The notes under the pieces were generated by a model. It worked only from the letters and a program-made list of their open reading frames with translations, did not search any database and was not told where the DNA came from. This document shows, in pieces, positions 1 to 13,121 of a stretch of DNA of 64,000 bases. Source of the DNA: Dipylidium caninum (lineage: Eukaryota > Platyhelminthes > Cestoda > Cyclophyllidea > Dipylidiidae); the NCBI GenBank assembly GCA_017562135.1, contig QEYB01000963.1, positions 992,001-1,056,000 of the forward strand, written 5' to 3'. The first letter of the stretch is position 1; each line of letters begins with the position of its first letter. Position numbers and translations under genes: made by a program.

Positions 1-436
1 AGGAACAGAGGGCGACCTTCAGTGGGAACTGACGAATACGGTCGGCAGCTGAGATGACCGACATCCTCATCAGTTTATCATTATCCGTAGATTTAATAAT
101 TTAGAAAATGCGAGTATTCTGCCACGTGCACAATCGACAAACTTAAAAGACGCACTGGAAACGGGCGGTGTGGCACTTTGAAATGCAATACACAAATATG
201 TGTTATATAAACGGACCAAGTGATGCTTTGTGCAAAGCTAGTTTCTTTGTTTTTCTGACAAAAGCTTCGGTAACACATTTTTTGAAGGTGGTCAATTTTT
301 AGTTTTTTGTTAGAGTTTACATGAGTTTGGGTTTTAACGGCTGAGACAGCTGACTTATTTAGCGGCGCCGACTTTGCACTTCTTACCCTGAGGTCTGCTA
401 GTTCCACCAGTTGGTGTTCGGGTGGAGGGTTAATTA

Positions 437-3400
437 ATGATGTCAAAGTATGACAGGCTGGCAGACCTTTGGCGGGTCCTTAAGCCATTGTTCGACAAAA
501 TGCTTAATATGGATGGTTTGACCAAAACCGAGCACGCGTCGATTTGTAATTATGTCTATGGTTACTGCATTAGCGTTGATACATCGTCCGGTGTCGGCGA
601 AAATAGTAAAGTCATTGGTTACGAACTATACAAACGTCTGCGCTGCTTCTTTAGACAACATGTCCAGTCATTAAAGCTGGTGCACATTTTTGTCATTTTT
701 TAACTGAATTTAGAAAGCTGAACGTCTGACAGGTTCCGACCTACTTACCTTCTTTGAAAAGCATTGGACAATTTACTCCTTGGCTGCTAAATACATCGAT
801 CATCGATGTAACTATTTAAACCGTAACTGGGTGAAAACCAAGGTTGATGAAGGCCAAAAGGATGTTGTAATTGTCTATTCCGTATGTCCTTCTAATTTGG
901 GGTCTTTATACTACAAGTATACCAAATTCTTTGTCCCTGAAGTTTGGATGATTTTGAGAGCTTGCCCTTCACTGTCATTTATGGCCGTTTTTCCATTTAG
1001 CTTGCCTTAATGCTGTGGAAAGACGAACTTTTCAAGCCTTGCAGTAGAGCTCTTATGTCTGCTGTTCTTAACGAAATTGAATGTGAACGTAGAGGCGAAA
1101 ATATAGCAGCAACACGACTTTGTACTATCGTTGGCAGTCTTGTCGAATTATGCATTACTTCAGAACAGCATCCGCAGGCGACTCCCGTTTCTCATTATCC
1201 TCCCATCCATAGTAATGAGCCTCCGGTAAATTCCATACAACTCTGCTTCTATATGAGTCAGCAGTATTCTATTGTGTCTGCTTTTGCTTGGTACCAACCT
1301 GAGTATTGTTATTTGTGCTTTAGAATGCTACGATAATCCACTTTTACAGCAAAACCCTTTGCCTCCTGTTGCATCTTACTTGCCCACTGATGCACACTCT
1401 TCATTGGACTGGAGACAAGAACTTCCAATCTATCGGGACCATTTTGAACAGCCATTTCTGCACGCTACGATGCATTTTTATGAGGTCGAAAGCAATCAAT
1501 TTTTGAAATCTAACTCTGTCACAGACTACTTAAAATGGGTGAGTGTGCCATTGCGATCATGTTACCATAATTGCCTACTTGATACTATCTGATAATTCTT
1601 CACCATCTCTGATTACGGAACACAGCGTTACTGGTTAGTATACTTTATCCTTTTAGGCTGAGGCCAGATTGGAGGAAGAACGAACAAGAGCTCGAACTTA
1701 TCTTCATTCAAGCACATTAAATGAACTTATAAAGACATCGGAAGAAAGTCTCATCGGCCATCATATAGAAACGCTCGCTGCTGAATTTCAAAATCTTCTG
1801 AAGGAAAATCGGGTCGAAGGCGAGCGTTTTTTCACGTTCTTATGTTGAAAACTTCCCGTTTTTTATCCTTACGTACGCATTTACATTTTGATTTTAGATT
1901 TGGCAAGGATGTACAAAGCTTTAATCCGCTTCGATGAAGGTGAGGCGCGCCTAGTCCAAATGATGGAGCTATACGTCGACGAGATTGGAACAGCTGCATT
2001 GAAAGATGTCTGCCAGACCGCCATTTCTGCAAGTTAATTTACTTTTTCAGAGTTGCAAATTTTCGTATTCCTCTTCTCATTGGTATATTTTAATTTTGTT
2101 TCAGAGTCCGAAAGTCTTTGTGGACACCATAATAAGAGTTCAGCAGAAGAATCGTGAGTTGTTGGAATTGGCATTTTCTAACAACTCCTCCTTTGCTCGA
2201 GCCATCGATAAAGGCTGTGAGCGCTACATCAATCGAAATGCCATTACAGAGCTCGCTGGCAGCTCCCGAAGAACCCCCGAGTTACTGGCAAAGTACAGTG
2301 ATATGTTACTTAAAAAGAGGTAGGCATTTTTCATCGCCCAAATTACTCTTTTCCTTCCACCTGATGTCAATATGGAGGCAATGGTGCCCACAGCGTGGTT
2401 CTGATTGGCTCTTGCGCTCAGCTGATTCTAGTGCGTATACCGACCGTCGAGGCCTTAAAAGCCGCCTACAGCGCTTTTTCAACCATTTGATTTGCATAAT
2501 GTACGCTATTATTAGTCCTAATGGTCGATGCTTCGGTGTGATCGAGGTGCCATTAGTTTACGCTATAACCGAAGGCGATTTTTAGTTCATCCCGTTTCCT
2601 TCACATTTGAAAACCCTTTGTACCCCTTATTTCACTTTATTCTATTTTTCAGCACTAAAGACCCTCAGCCCGATGATCTGGAGAAAACACTCAACTCCGT
2701 GGTAAGTGGTCGGCTTAATTTTTACTCACTGAATCCGAATCAACCTGACGGAATTTTGTTGTAACTCAATTTTGTTCACGAACCAAATACATGCTTTCAA
2801 GGTAGTGAGAAATGCACTCATTTTTAGTCAGTGTTTAGGGTCCTGGAAGCCAATACGTTATTTCGTCTAAAAGTCGAAGGGGTAACAGTTGTTTTGCAAC
2901 CATCTCCTCCGCTTTTCGAAAACGATAATATATTGATAATATAAAATAGGCATGCAAGGAAACCAGTCCAAAAAAGGCATGTTTTGGTGCCATTCGTCTC
3001 GTTACCAATTTAAATTTTTTTTCTCTACCACCTTTTTCATACTTCATCTTTTTGCTATTTATCGTTTTTTTAACCACCAAATATTTGTGTGTCCCTCCCC
3101 CGAAGTCGCAAGTTATGTAAAAAATTTTGAATTATATATCTAAAACCTAGTATTACAATGTCTACCTTTTATTAATTCTTCTAACGTTGAGACTTTTCAC
3201 GTAAAAATGTTATAATATTTACTTGTTTCATCCAACTTTCTCCGGAATAGACGTCTAGTAGTGTTTCCACTTTCCTTTCCTACATTCTTTAGATGGATGT
3301 CTTCAAGTATGTAGAAGATAAAGACGTGTTCCAAAAATTTTACTCTAACATGTTGGCCCGTCGTCTCGTGAATAATCAATCAGTATCAGAGGATGCCGAG

Positions 3401-5547
3401 GCGCAGATGATCTCCCTCTTGAAGAACGCATGTGGTGTCGAGTACACTTCAAAACTGCAGCGCATGTTTCAAGACGTCAGCTCGAGCCGAGAACTCAACA
3501 CGCGTTTCCTAGAGTGGATGGGCGATCGGACGCCACTTCTTTGCGGTGGTATGCGTCTCCTCCTCTATTCTTAGTCTTGTTTCTCTGCTCACCAGTTTTT
3601 AGCCTCGTATTTCGAGAAATTAATCAAATGCTTAAAGATCCCTTACTGGGTGTTGTACAGTTGTTACCCAGAAGACATTTCTTGAAAGTTTTTTCTATTG
3701 ATCTTCGATGCGGCGCAAGACTGCTGGCCGCCTGATTAGCACATTGAATAGAGATTTTACCTTTGTTTAACAGTGGAATTCGTTTGGAATACGCTATAAC
3801 CCCACTGCTTAGGGCACATTCATTAATATAACCGATTGTTTTAGTCGACTTCAACATTATGGTACTGAGCTCAAACGCCTGGCCATTCCAAGGACAGGGC
3901 ACAATTAATGTCCCCGCCGAGGTCAGCCGCTCTCCTACATTTCCTCAACCATGCCTACCTTTCACTCCACCGATCTTGGCTTGGCCCTCTGACCGCCTGT
4001 TTTTTTGCTTTTCTGCTAGTTGGAAAGTTGTTTCAAATTCTTCTCCGAGTTCTATCAATCTTGTCATGAGGGTCGCAAGTTGACATGGTGTTATCAGCTC
4101 TGTAGAGGTGAAGTCATGACGCATTACACAAAGCTGCGTTACACATTTCAGGTAAAACTATTCTCTAAATTTGATTGGTTCCTACTTCTCTTCTATTTCT
4201 AAACTATCTTACCCGTTTAAAAGTGTCTTATCCTTATTCGACAGTGAATTTCTTCTGACTTAGTCCCATTCATTTTTTATTATTCGGCATGATTAATGTT
4301 TTTTGTAGGTTTCAACCTATCAGATGGCCGTTTTATTATTATTCAATGCTTCCCTCGTCTACACAGTGAGCCAGATACAATCATTGACGAATATCGAGTA
4401 TCACACACTCGTGCAGATCCTCCAACTCTTCTTGAAGGGCCGCATTCTCCAGACCACGTTAGGTGATGGCAGAGAGGAGCAGCGTAAGCACCAGGCCGAT
4501 GATGACATTGGTACTGGCTCCTCTAGCACCACTCCTACTCTCGTCCCTGATTCTAAGCTCTCACTCTTCATGGATTACAACAAGTAAGCTTGTTTCTTTG
4601 GCCTTATGATATTAGGGGTACTCATGACTATAGCAATTGGTGGGTATGATTGTGTTATTGTCACGTTGTTTTAACATTGAGGATGGCTTCACTGTGAGTT
4701 CGAACATGTGCACCTTGTACGATGATCATGTGGTTGATAGTGTTGGACACCAAACCCTCGTACATGCAAACCTTGAACTAACCTACATTTTTACTTTCAA
4801 CTTGCCGTTTTTACCGAGCGAATTCTGCTCGATGTAATTGATCGAGAACTTGTCTACGTCACTTCTCCTACACTCAAACACACTTGAGGGTTTGAGATTT
4901 ACACTAAATAACGCTGAGTTAGGAACTCTGCTCAAATAAATTACCAATAGTAGAGGAGGTGGCGCTATAGTTTTCATAGCTATTTTCTCCACTATCCTGT
5001 TTTCGTGCTTTTTAGCAAGCGTGTTCGTGTGAACTTCAATATGCCAATGAAGAGCGAGACGAAGCAGGAGGCCGAGACCACCCTCAACAACGTTGAATGC
5101 GACCGGAAACTCGGCATTCAGGTTAGTTTATTATCCCTATGCCAATCTTTATCAAAATCTTCCACTGGAAATTTTCTATACAATAATCGAAGGTGAGGTG
5201 TTAATTCCATAACTCGTCTGTTGATTTTGGTTTCTCTAGTTTTGATTATCCTGACTCCGTCTTGCTATAGGCCTGCATTGTACGGGTAATGAAGATGAGG
5301 AAAAGAATGGAACATCAACAATTGGTGAAGGAGGTTATCGAACAAATGTCTTCCCGTTTCTGCCCTGCTGTTCAACAGATCAAGGTACCGTCTTGCACCT
5401 CGTTAAGTTCGTACTTAATGCCTGCTTTGTGCGCTATCCATCTGGTCCCCTTGGATATATTTGCAGATGTGCATTAATTCCCTCATCGAACGGGACTTCA
5501 TCAAACGCGATCCGAGTAATCTCTCCACCTACGAATATGTGGCCTAG
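437..5547 (+). CDS. CUL1: Cullin-1, SCF ubiquitin ligase scaffold
   Basis: Scaffold of SCF E3 ubiquitin ligases: in this family the N-terminal cullin repeats bind SKP1/F-box adaptors and the C-terminal domain binds RBX1. Fifteen exons can be joined in frame (437-679, 714-881, 1001-1211, 1324-1538, 1657-1825, 1898-2007, 2105-2319, 2653-2701, 3293-3548, 3845-3921, 4020-4151, 4309-4583, 5016-5121, 5271-5384, 5467-5547), giving about 806 residues against 776 in human. Diagnostic stretches are [20 protein letters not shown] (exon 9), [24 protein letters not shown] and [14 protein letters not shown]. The neddylation motif IVRVMKMRK is intact, with its lysine at 5292-5294. The protein ends in YEYVA, like YSYLA of CUL1. 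Exons 3/4 and 6/7 have the least certain junctions (the exon 6 donor is GTCTGC). Exon 1 starts at the first of two adjacent ATGs. The first intron is 34 nt. Identity as CUL1 rather than another cullin rests on overall similarity. Confidence 0.95.
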
Positions 5548-6866
5548 AGTTTTGCACAAACCTCCAATCACGCACGTTTCTGCGACCCACCACTTGCCCC
5601 CTCCCCCCATTTGGAGTCGTTGAGTTCTCTCAATCAACAAAGGAAAGTGGGCTATTCCTTTCCTTTCGTTGATTCACCTTTATTCATGCTACATCCACTC
5701 ATTTCCAGCTTCTGTTATAGTTTTGTTTTTTGTCAGCCGATTGGTTTATAAGTATAATTCCTTCGTGTAAAGGAAGGTGGGAAATGGGTGCATCAGGGCG
5801 GAAAGATATATATATCAGAAGGCGTGAATTTTCTATTTTCCTTCCTTTCGTCAAATTTTAGGTTAGCCGCCGGTAAATACTTTCCAGTGACGAGTATGGG
5901 AACGACAGGAGTCATGCGTTGACATTACAGAAAATTTGTCATTCGTTTTCGTCTCTTATGGGGGGTTTAAATTTTCCGCTGCCAGGTCTTCAAAACGGGC
6001 TAGTGTGCGGGACATCGTTTCGTGTACGTATTTCGATATGGCTTTGGGAGATAGGTGGTGAATTCAACATGAGGTTAAGTGCGGTGGATTAACACGAGTG
6101 TCGGGTCGGAATGTCGAGTGCGATGGGCCCCACTGGTATTTAATTCAGAGCTTCTGAGCTACATTCTTTACGAATTAAAACCCCAAAAAATGCCCCGTAT
6201 GGTGTTAAAATTGGCCAAGGTGTGTGGGGGTACTATAAATGCATATCTGCTGTATCTCCAGTTAGTAAAGAAAAAGGCTTGCAATATGCAGAATAATCGC
6301 GCTGGAAGTGTTAAACCTTTAAAAATAGTGTATTTCGGGTATACCCCACTGCACTTTTTATATTTTGTAAAAGTAGCACAATTTACGCATCAAAAATAAC
6401 TGACAATGTTGTTAAAGTATATAATTTTATTCAAGGACTCTACAAGAATCAAAATATGTCGTGCAATGAGAATTATGATCTAGCCGATTACGCGCAACCT
6501 TGAGGTTGGCGACGTATGAAAGACGGGGACTTTCCTTGAGATACCTTAGCTTTCTCTTGTGATGGGAGCTCCCTGTGAAGCTTGAGACTGTCAAACCTGT
6601 CTTTCGGCTGTGAGCATTATTCCCCATGGAACACTCGCAATTGCGGTGATCGGTCGTCCTTTTTCGAGAGAGAATTTTGATTTTTTATTTCCTCTTTCAT
6701 AATTACGTTTTGATGGAGATGAATTTGTGTGTTATTATGCATTTCTGTGTATAATGATTTTGTGAACCTTTCCGTTTTATTTTTAACTAAAATCGTTGTT
6801 TTCGTTATTCTTCTACTTATACTTTCTGTATTCACCTCGTTGTTCTTTTGTCTGTAGAACTTAAGA
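5548..6866. other. CUL1-SCYL2 intergenic region
   Basis: About 1.3 kb between the CUL1 stop and the first SCYL2 ATG. It must hold the CUL1 3' UTR and the SCYL2 promoter and 5' UTR. I see no supported coding exon. Short open frames at 6079-6399 and 6427-6886 have no recognisable similarity and no splice partners. Confidence 0.5.
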
Positions 6867-9800
6867 ATGGACAACGTCATTAGCATATTGCGTAATACCG
6901 TATCTAACGCCCTACCTGGAAATCAGGTTTCAAGAGAATTTGAACTGGAAAATCAAGTCGCATCATCGGGACCAGGCCTTATGTGGAAGCTCTATTCTGC
7001 CACTAAAAAGTCTTCGAAAGAGGTTAATATATGATAAAGATAGTGAGACTTATCCTTACTAGCCTGCAACCGTATGGCTTTTCGAAAAGAAGTTATTGGA
7101 TCGTTTTTCAAGACGTGAAAAAGAGATGATTGTCGAAAAACTGAAACAAGGCGTTGCAGCCCTCACCCGTTTTCGCCACCCTCGCATACTATCCGTACTT
7201 CATCCCCTGGAGGAATCTCGCGAGAGCCTTGGCTTTGCCACCGAACCCGTTTTCACTTCTCTTGCTAATGCCCTTGGAAAGTTGTCCAATTTTAGTGGAC
7301 CTAATCTTGATAAATTGACCAATTTCAAGTTCACCGACACTGAAATGAAATATGGTATTATTCAGGTAAAAAATTTCCTTTCTTTAATCTCTCGTTTTGT
7401 ATTTTTTGGAAACCTTCTTCAGTTCACACCTCTTGTTTAGGTTTGTGAAGCTTTGGCTTTCGTTCACCGAGAGGGCCGTCGTTTCCATCTTAATGTGTCT
7501 CCCGAGTCGATTGCCGTGAATCGACTTGGCTCTTGGAAGCTCTGCGGATTCGAATTTGCTCGCGATGGAAATGTGGATGAAGGAGTCGACATACCATCCT
7601 GGCAATCATCCATCCCTCCACTCTGTCAACCCCATCTAGACTTCTGTGCTCCCGAGGTCGTCATTGAGGTTTGTTTATTTACATTTTTTCGCTCTTTGGA
7701 ATTTCCAATGTTTTGTTTGTGTAACGATCAACATGTAGCTTTCTTTTTAACCATCACTCGCTTAAGTGGTACACGTGTCATTACTTTCCTGTGCATGATG
7801 TCACTTTATTTTCCGTGCTTTCATTCAAACGCATCTTCTAAGGCTTTTTGGCACTTTTACTTTATTTGAAAATAAGGGCTTGTGGCAGAGGTAAACGAAG
7901 GGATTTCCTTTTAGTCGGGGCAATAAGGAGTGAAATGTAGTACTTCTACCTTCAAAATGCCCCCTTTTGTCACTTGTAGGGTAGAGGGTGCGCTGCTAGT
8001 GACATGTTCTCGGTGGGAACGCTGATTTACGCTATCTACAACAACGGCGTGTCCATTCTCGACTGTCATGAGAGTTATGGTGCTTATCGAGAAGCTGCTA
8101 AAAAAGTGCATGTTTCTGGATTCTCGTAACAGAGCTAACTTTGGTGAAAATTAGCAAATACTTGGGAGTTCTCAACTCGTTAGGAACCTTGTATTCATTT
8201 GTTAGAGTATTCATTGTCTTTGTAATGACTTTCAAAAGTGCTTACTGAGTTACCGCCTCTAATGTCTATTATTAATTAGTTTATAAGCTGCACAATTTAC
8301 TGAAAACTAGCATTTAATTCCTGAAACAAGATCTCGTCTTGAAAGTCCATTGCGCAGTCCTTGCTCCACGCCCTATTTGCTAACTTTTTTGTTAAGACTT
8401 ACTCCTTGACAGACACCTTTCACTTATTATTTGGTGGGCACTTGACGATACTTTGTGCTTATTGGGAGGAGTCTGATATGCCTCTCCTTTTTCATTCCCT
8501 CTGTTAATTGTCCATTATTAGTTAAAGCTTCTTGCTCCACATCTACTGAGTAATATTCCTCCGGGTATTCGCGATTACGTCAAGATGCTTCTTCAACCTG
8601 ACATCACTGTGCGGCCGGATGTACATGAAATTTTGAAGGTGGGTATTAAGTACACGGCCCTCTTAACGCTGATTTTCAGTGAATATTTACTCCAATCTTA
8701 CATTAACTGTTGCAGCTCCCCTTCCTTGATGATGCTAATGTAGCTTGTCTAAGGAGCCTTGACGATCTGTACCAGATGGACAATCTGGCCCGTTCGAAAT
8801 TTTACAGGAATCTGCCAAATTCTATCAAAAGTTTGCCGCCGGTAGGATAGGATAGCATAGTTTTATCTAGATTCCTTTAGCGTATCAATCTTCACCGTGT
8901 CTTTCCTCAACTCTCAGAGGAATTCCCGAACAAAAATATGGTTCCCTTCGTACTTCCTTCCATTCTCCAAATAATTGATATGTGTAGTCGGGAAGATGTA
9001 GCCACCTACATTATGCCGAGGTTTAGACACGTTCTCGCCCTAAGTGAACCCATACAGGTACGGTCTGTCTTTCTTTTGCTTCCTCTTTTTGCATCGTCAC
9101 TAGTTCTGGAAAATTTCTTTTTCTAACGACTTGTTAGGTGGTTCAAGTATGTCTACAAAACTTGGCTATTTTGGTCGCTAAGCTTTCATCTTCCGATTTC
9201 AAAACCTGCGCGTTACCTTTACTAAATTCGGCTCTCGATTCGAACGTTCCTACCATTCTTGTAAGTTGACTTATTTGGTGAGTAAAGAGTTGAGGAGGGT
9301 GAGGGAGACGCATTATGTAGTCAAATATTTCCCTTTTTTCTCTAATATGTTGGTTTTCACTGTGAGTGACATCGGTCTCTCATTTGGTAACGCCATTCGT
9401 GCATTTGAGTGATTTGTTCTCTCGCCAGGAGCTGTGTCTTCGCAGCATCCCCGAGGTGGCGCATTTAATTGACTTCAATGTACTCAAAAGCAACATCGTG
9501 CCTCGTTTAAAGAAAGTCTACGCTCGAGTGGATCTCGTCGATGTAATTCCTTATTCGACCTCTCTACTCCGATTCCGCTGTACCCACCTCAGTTCTCCCC
9601 CCATCCTTTGTTAGATACGTTTGGAAGTCTTGATATGCATAGCCAGGATGTTGGAATACATGGACAAGTGGAGTGTTATGGATGAAGTACTTGCCTTCCT
9701 GACGGAAATACGCTCTCGAGAGCCCAAAATCCTCGTGGCGGTGTTAGGTAGGTCCTGCCAACCGACTGACTTCTGTCCAATAGTCGTGTCACCTGGATAT

Positions 9801-12800
9801 TCTGTTGCCATCGTGACCGCTCATATACACCATAATTATCATCAATATATTGTCTAAAATCGGCTGGCTACGAGCTTTTTGGACCTCCCCGGAGTTTCAA
9901 GTCCGCTCTCCAGCCTCAATCGCGTCTGTATCTTTTGACAAGTTCTTTTGTTTATAACGTCATGCTAAAGATCTATTCTTTCGGAAGATGCTCCCTTCAC
10001 TGCCCTGCCTGCAATTCCTGATCTTGGGTCATTCAAACCTCTTCTATTCCTGAACCTTTCTTTTCCCTACAAGACAACAACGACTTATTTTATTTGCTCC
10101 TGTCGCCCCAGATGTTTTTTTTCCATGCTCCAAAAGCGCGGTACACCCGAACCGACTGCTTTTAAAAAATGCGTCTACTCTCCGACTAATAGCACTGCTT
10201 AAACTTTTCTTGCTGTCTTCAAATGGTCCTATTTCTCGAAACCGATAGTGTGTGGATAATTGTCTTCAATGTAGTTAGACAAACACCTCCCACACTTGTG
10301 ATATTGCCTTCAGGGGTTAAAAATCGTAATGTCACATATTTGTGGCGTGGGTCCTAAGCGTCCTGTGCAGGCTGCTATTCAGTAAATGTATAAGAATTTT
10401 AGTCGTCGAGGCCGAAAAAATTGAGATTGAGAAACTTCCAATCTACTAATTGCAACATTGAAGGGAATTAAAGTGCTATCCTTTCATTCTCCCTTTATCG
10501 ACAAAGCAGCCATCTAACTTAGTTTATATACTTTTATGACAAGCGATCTACTGGGTCGCCTTCAGCCACAAGAAATTGGGCATTTCACGCGATTATCTGG
10601 CCACCAAGTCAATTCCACACCTACTTCATCTCTCGATGGATTGTAATCTTACACCCTTGCAGTACGCGGCGTTTTCTGATCTGCTGAGGAAAATGTTTAC
10701 TGCCATTGAAACAGAACAGCGCGCCAAGCTGGTTGAATTGCACAGCCTTGGTGAGGATGCCGCGTACGTCTTGCCCATCATTCCGATTACTGCCTATTTA
10801 CCTGTTGTCTTAACGCCTGAACCATTGACTCGGATTTTTCTTTCGAACAGGGCGTTTGTCTCACCTTCCCTCAATTTGGATGGGACTGCCTCGGAGATGG
10901 TAAAACTTAATCTTAAACTAGTTATACGTCTTCTTAAGTGTGGAAGGTGACGTTGCAGCGGTCTTACTTTGCCCCATGAGTTTCCTTCTTTTGATTCAGT
11001 AGACTAAATTTTTTTTGCATTTCCTTGGGGCATTTAATTTTAAGATAAACATGGAAGTCTCATGCTCGTGCCGAACTCCCGATTTTCGCAACTCGAAGAT
11101 TTTGATTATCATTATTGAGAGCGGTCCCCTGTCTGTGTTCCTCATTTTTAGCAAGTGGTCCACCAAGGATACTACCAATTACGGCCAAATGATAGCTGTA
11201 ATTTGTAGTTTCCTTAAATCTGTCCGCTTTTGGCACTGTTTGGCTGTTGTGTCTGGAAAAAGGTGATCTTGGTTGCCTCCTCCAAGACACGCGGGCCTCA
11301 TTCACGCCCTACTTGCGATAGCTCCCTATTTTGTGTGTGATAAAGTGCCTGACATGTACTGAAGGGTTGGCTTCTGAAAAGATACCGGATTAGGGGTTGA
11401 AAATGTGGTGGCTTTTTAAGGGTAGACTCGAGGAATCTACGCGAAACATCGCTCTCTTAAGAGCCTAACTGTTCCGAATCCTCGTTCACAAAACCCATTT
11501 CTCATTTCTAATAGTGAACCATCATCTGTTTGACCTCTGACCGAGCATTCTAGGAACACGAGAGAGGAGAGATGGTTCTCTTGTGTTTACCATAAATCTT
11601 CATTTTGAAATATCAAAATGCGCAAATGTGCTGGTCTTGAACTACTACTCACTGTGTCTGACTGTGAAAGTACTCAGAAATCTCTAGAACCCTTTCGGAC
11701 CGGAATTTCAAAGTCTGGAATTTTCGGCCCCTAGTAGTAAGTACCTAAGCCGTGCTTGTTAAGTGAAAATTATCCAGTCTCAAACATTCCGAAAATGTCG
11801 ATTTCCAACCCGTTTCTGAAGTTTTGCTTGATATGGCTTTGTTTCTCTTTTAGAATATTAATAAGAGATCTTGGGAAATAACAGTCCTTTAATGGAACCA
11901 ACTTTGTTCGGATGTCAATTTTGAGTCGCCTACAATTGTCATTTTAACTTCTCACTTGTAATTTTTAGGTTGGCTCGATAATGCTGTCGTTGGCGGGTGT
12001 GAGTATTTTACAAGGACATGTGATTCCCACGTCAGAAGGCAAGACCGCTGGCGCCGTACTCGGAGAGACAATTGTGTCAGACACTACGGTGCATCAGCAG
12101 CATTACCGAAGTCTGGAGGCGAAGAAACGTGCTATCTCTAACCTCGAACAGTTGGAGCGCCTCAAACAACAGCCCAGTTTACTTACACCAGATACAGCTC
12201 CTGCGCCCCGTGCTAAACCGGCTCCAACTGATCTTACAGGCAAGGCCTGATTTACTGACTGACTAGAGTGTAATGAGCTCCGATAGGAATTGCCTCCGTA
12301 TTACGAGGGCGCTTGAATTGCAGGAGAATTTATGTCTAAGGCGACGAAAAAAGTCAAACCAGACTCATGAGCAAGTAGACAAATTGCCGACCCGCTTAAG
12401 GCTAATGTCTAAGACTGCACTTTTTCTCTTCATTCGAGTTGCTGAGTTGCGAGCTTGGACTATAACACGAGATCGTTACGTGCCATAGTCCTCGTCGCGA
12501 ATTTCTCACCTCCCCTCCCCTATTCAAGTCGATTTAAACTCCAACACCCTCCCCTTCAATGACTATGAGAGACGAGTGCCAACCCTATATCTCCTTTAGA
12601 CCTGTTGATCAAATCAAATTTGTCTCTCGATTGGAACCGGGCTACCAATAAACCCACGATTCTGTCAGTGCCCCCGAAACCGTCCACCGTTAGCGGTCTC
12701 GGCGTTGGTATCAGCTCTTCGCAGCAGCCCAATTACCGTCCGCATCCTTCCATCACAATATTCAACGGGGGAAATACGCTCTCTCTGCCGGGTAACCAGC

Positions 12801-12928
12801 AATTGCCTCCAACTTCCACAATGTATGGTCGACCCAGAGTCCTCACAAACGAACCAATGCAGGATGCTCAAGGGGGAACTAATATACCTACTCTTTCAAA
12901 TTCCGATATAATGGACCTCCTGGGCTGA
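6867..12928 (+). CDS. SCYL2: SCY1-like protein 2 pseudokinase
   Basis: SCYL2 (CVAK104 in vertebrates) is a pseudokinase linked to clathrin-coated vesicle traffic at the trans-Golgi and endosomes. Fourteen exons join in frame: 6867-7022, 7063-7365, 7441-7668, 7980-8105, 8528-8638, 8716-8841, 8881-9057, 9138-9260, 9429-9542, 9615-9747, 10544-10763, 10851-10899, 11969-12239, 12600-12928; about 821 residues (human 929). Exon 1 gives REFELENQVASSGPGLMWKL, the degenerate glycine loop. Exon 2 gives RHPRILSVLHPLEESRESL. The catalytic loop reads HLNVSPES instead of HRDxxxxN and the DFG position reads GFEF, so no catalysis is expected. HEAT-like repeats follow (MVPFVLPSIL, ELCLRSIPEVAHLIDFNVLK, YMDKWSVMDEVL, FSHKKLGISRDYL), then a low-complexity tail ending DIMDLLG, like the DLKDLFG end of the vertebrate protein. 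The intron before the last exon uses a GC donor. Confidence 0.93.
12240..12599 (+). other. GC-AG intron in SCYL2
   Basis: The 3' end of exon 13 reads CTTACAG followed by GCAAGG, and the next exon starts after CTCCTTTAG. Splicing here joins a one-base carry to AC and gives TDLTDLLIKSNLSLDW in one frame. Reading through gives only three more residues before a stop. AG|GCAAG is the classical context for GC donors. Confidence 0.75.
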
Positions 12929-13121
12929 AAGTAAAAAAACTCCATCTTCTGTGATACCACCTCTTACACGCATTCCATCTACTGCCTTTTACATGTCAAT
13001 CTCATCTTTGAATCCTCCAAGTATCTTCGTCACCATTCGGTTTACTCTGGCATGCAGACAATGCTGACATTAGCAAAACTGTCTTGTTTAAAAGAAAATA
13101 TTACAATCAAAAAACATGTCG

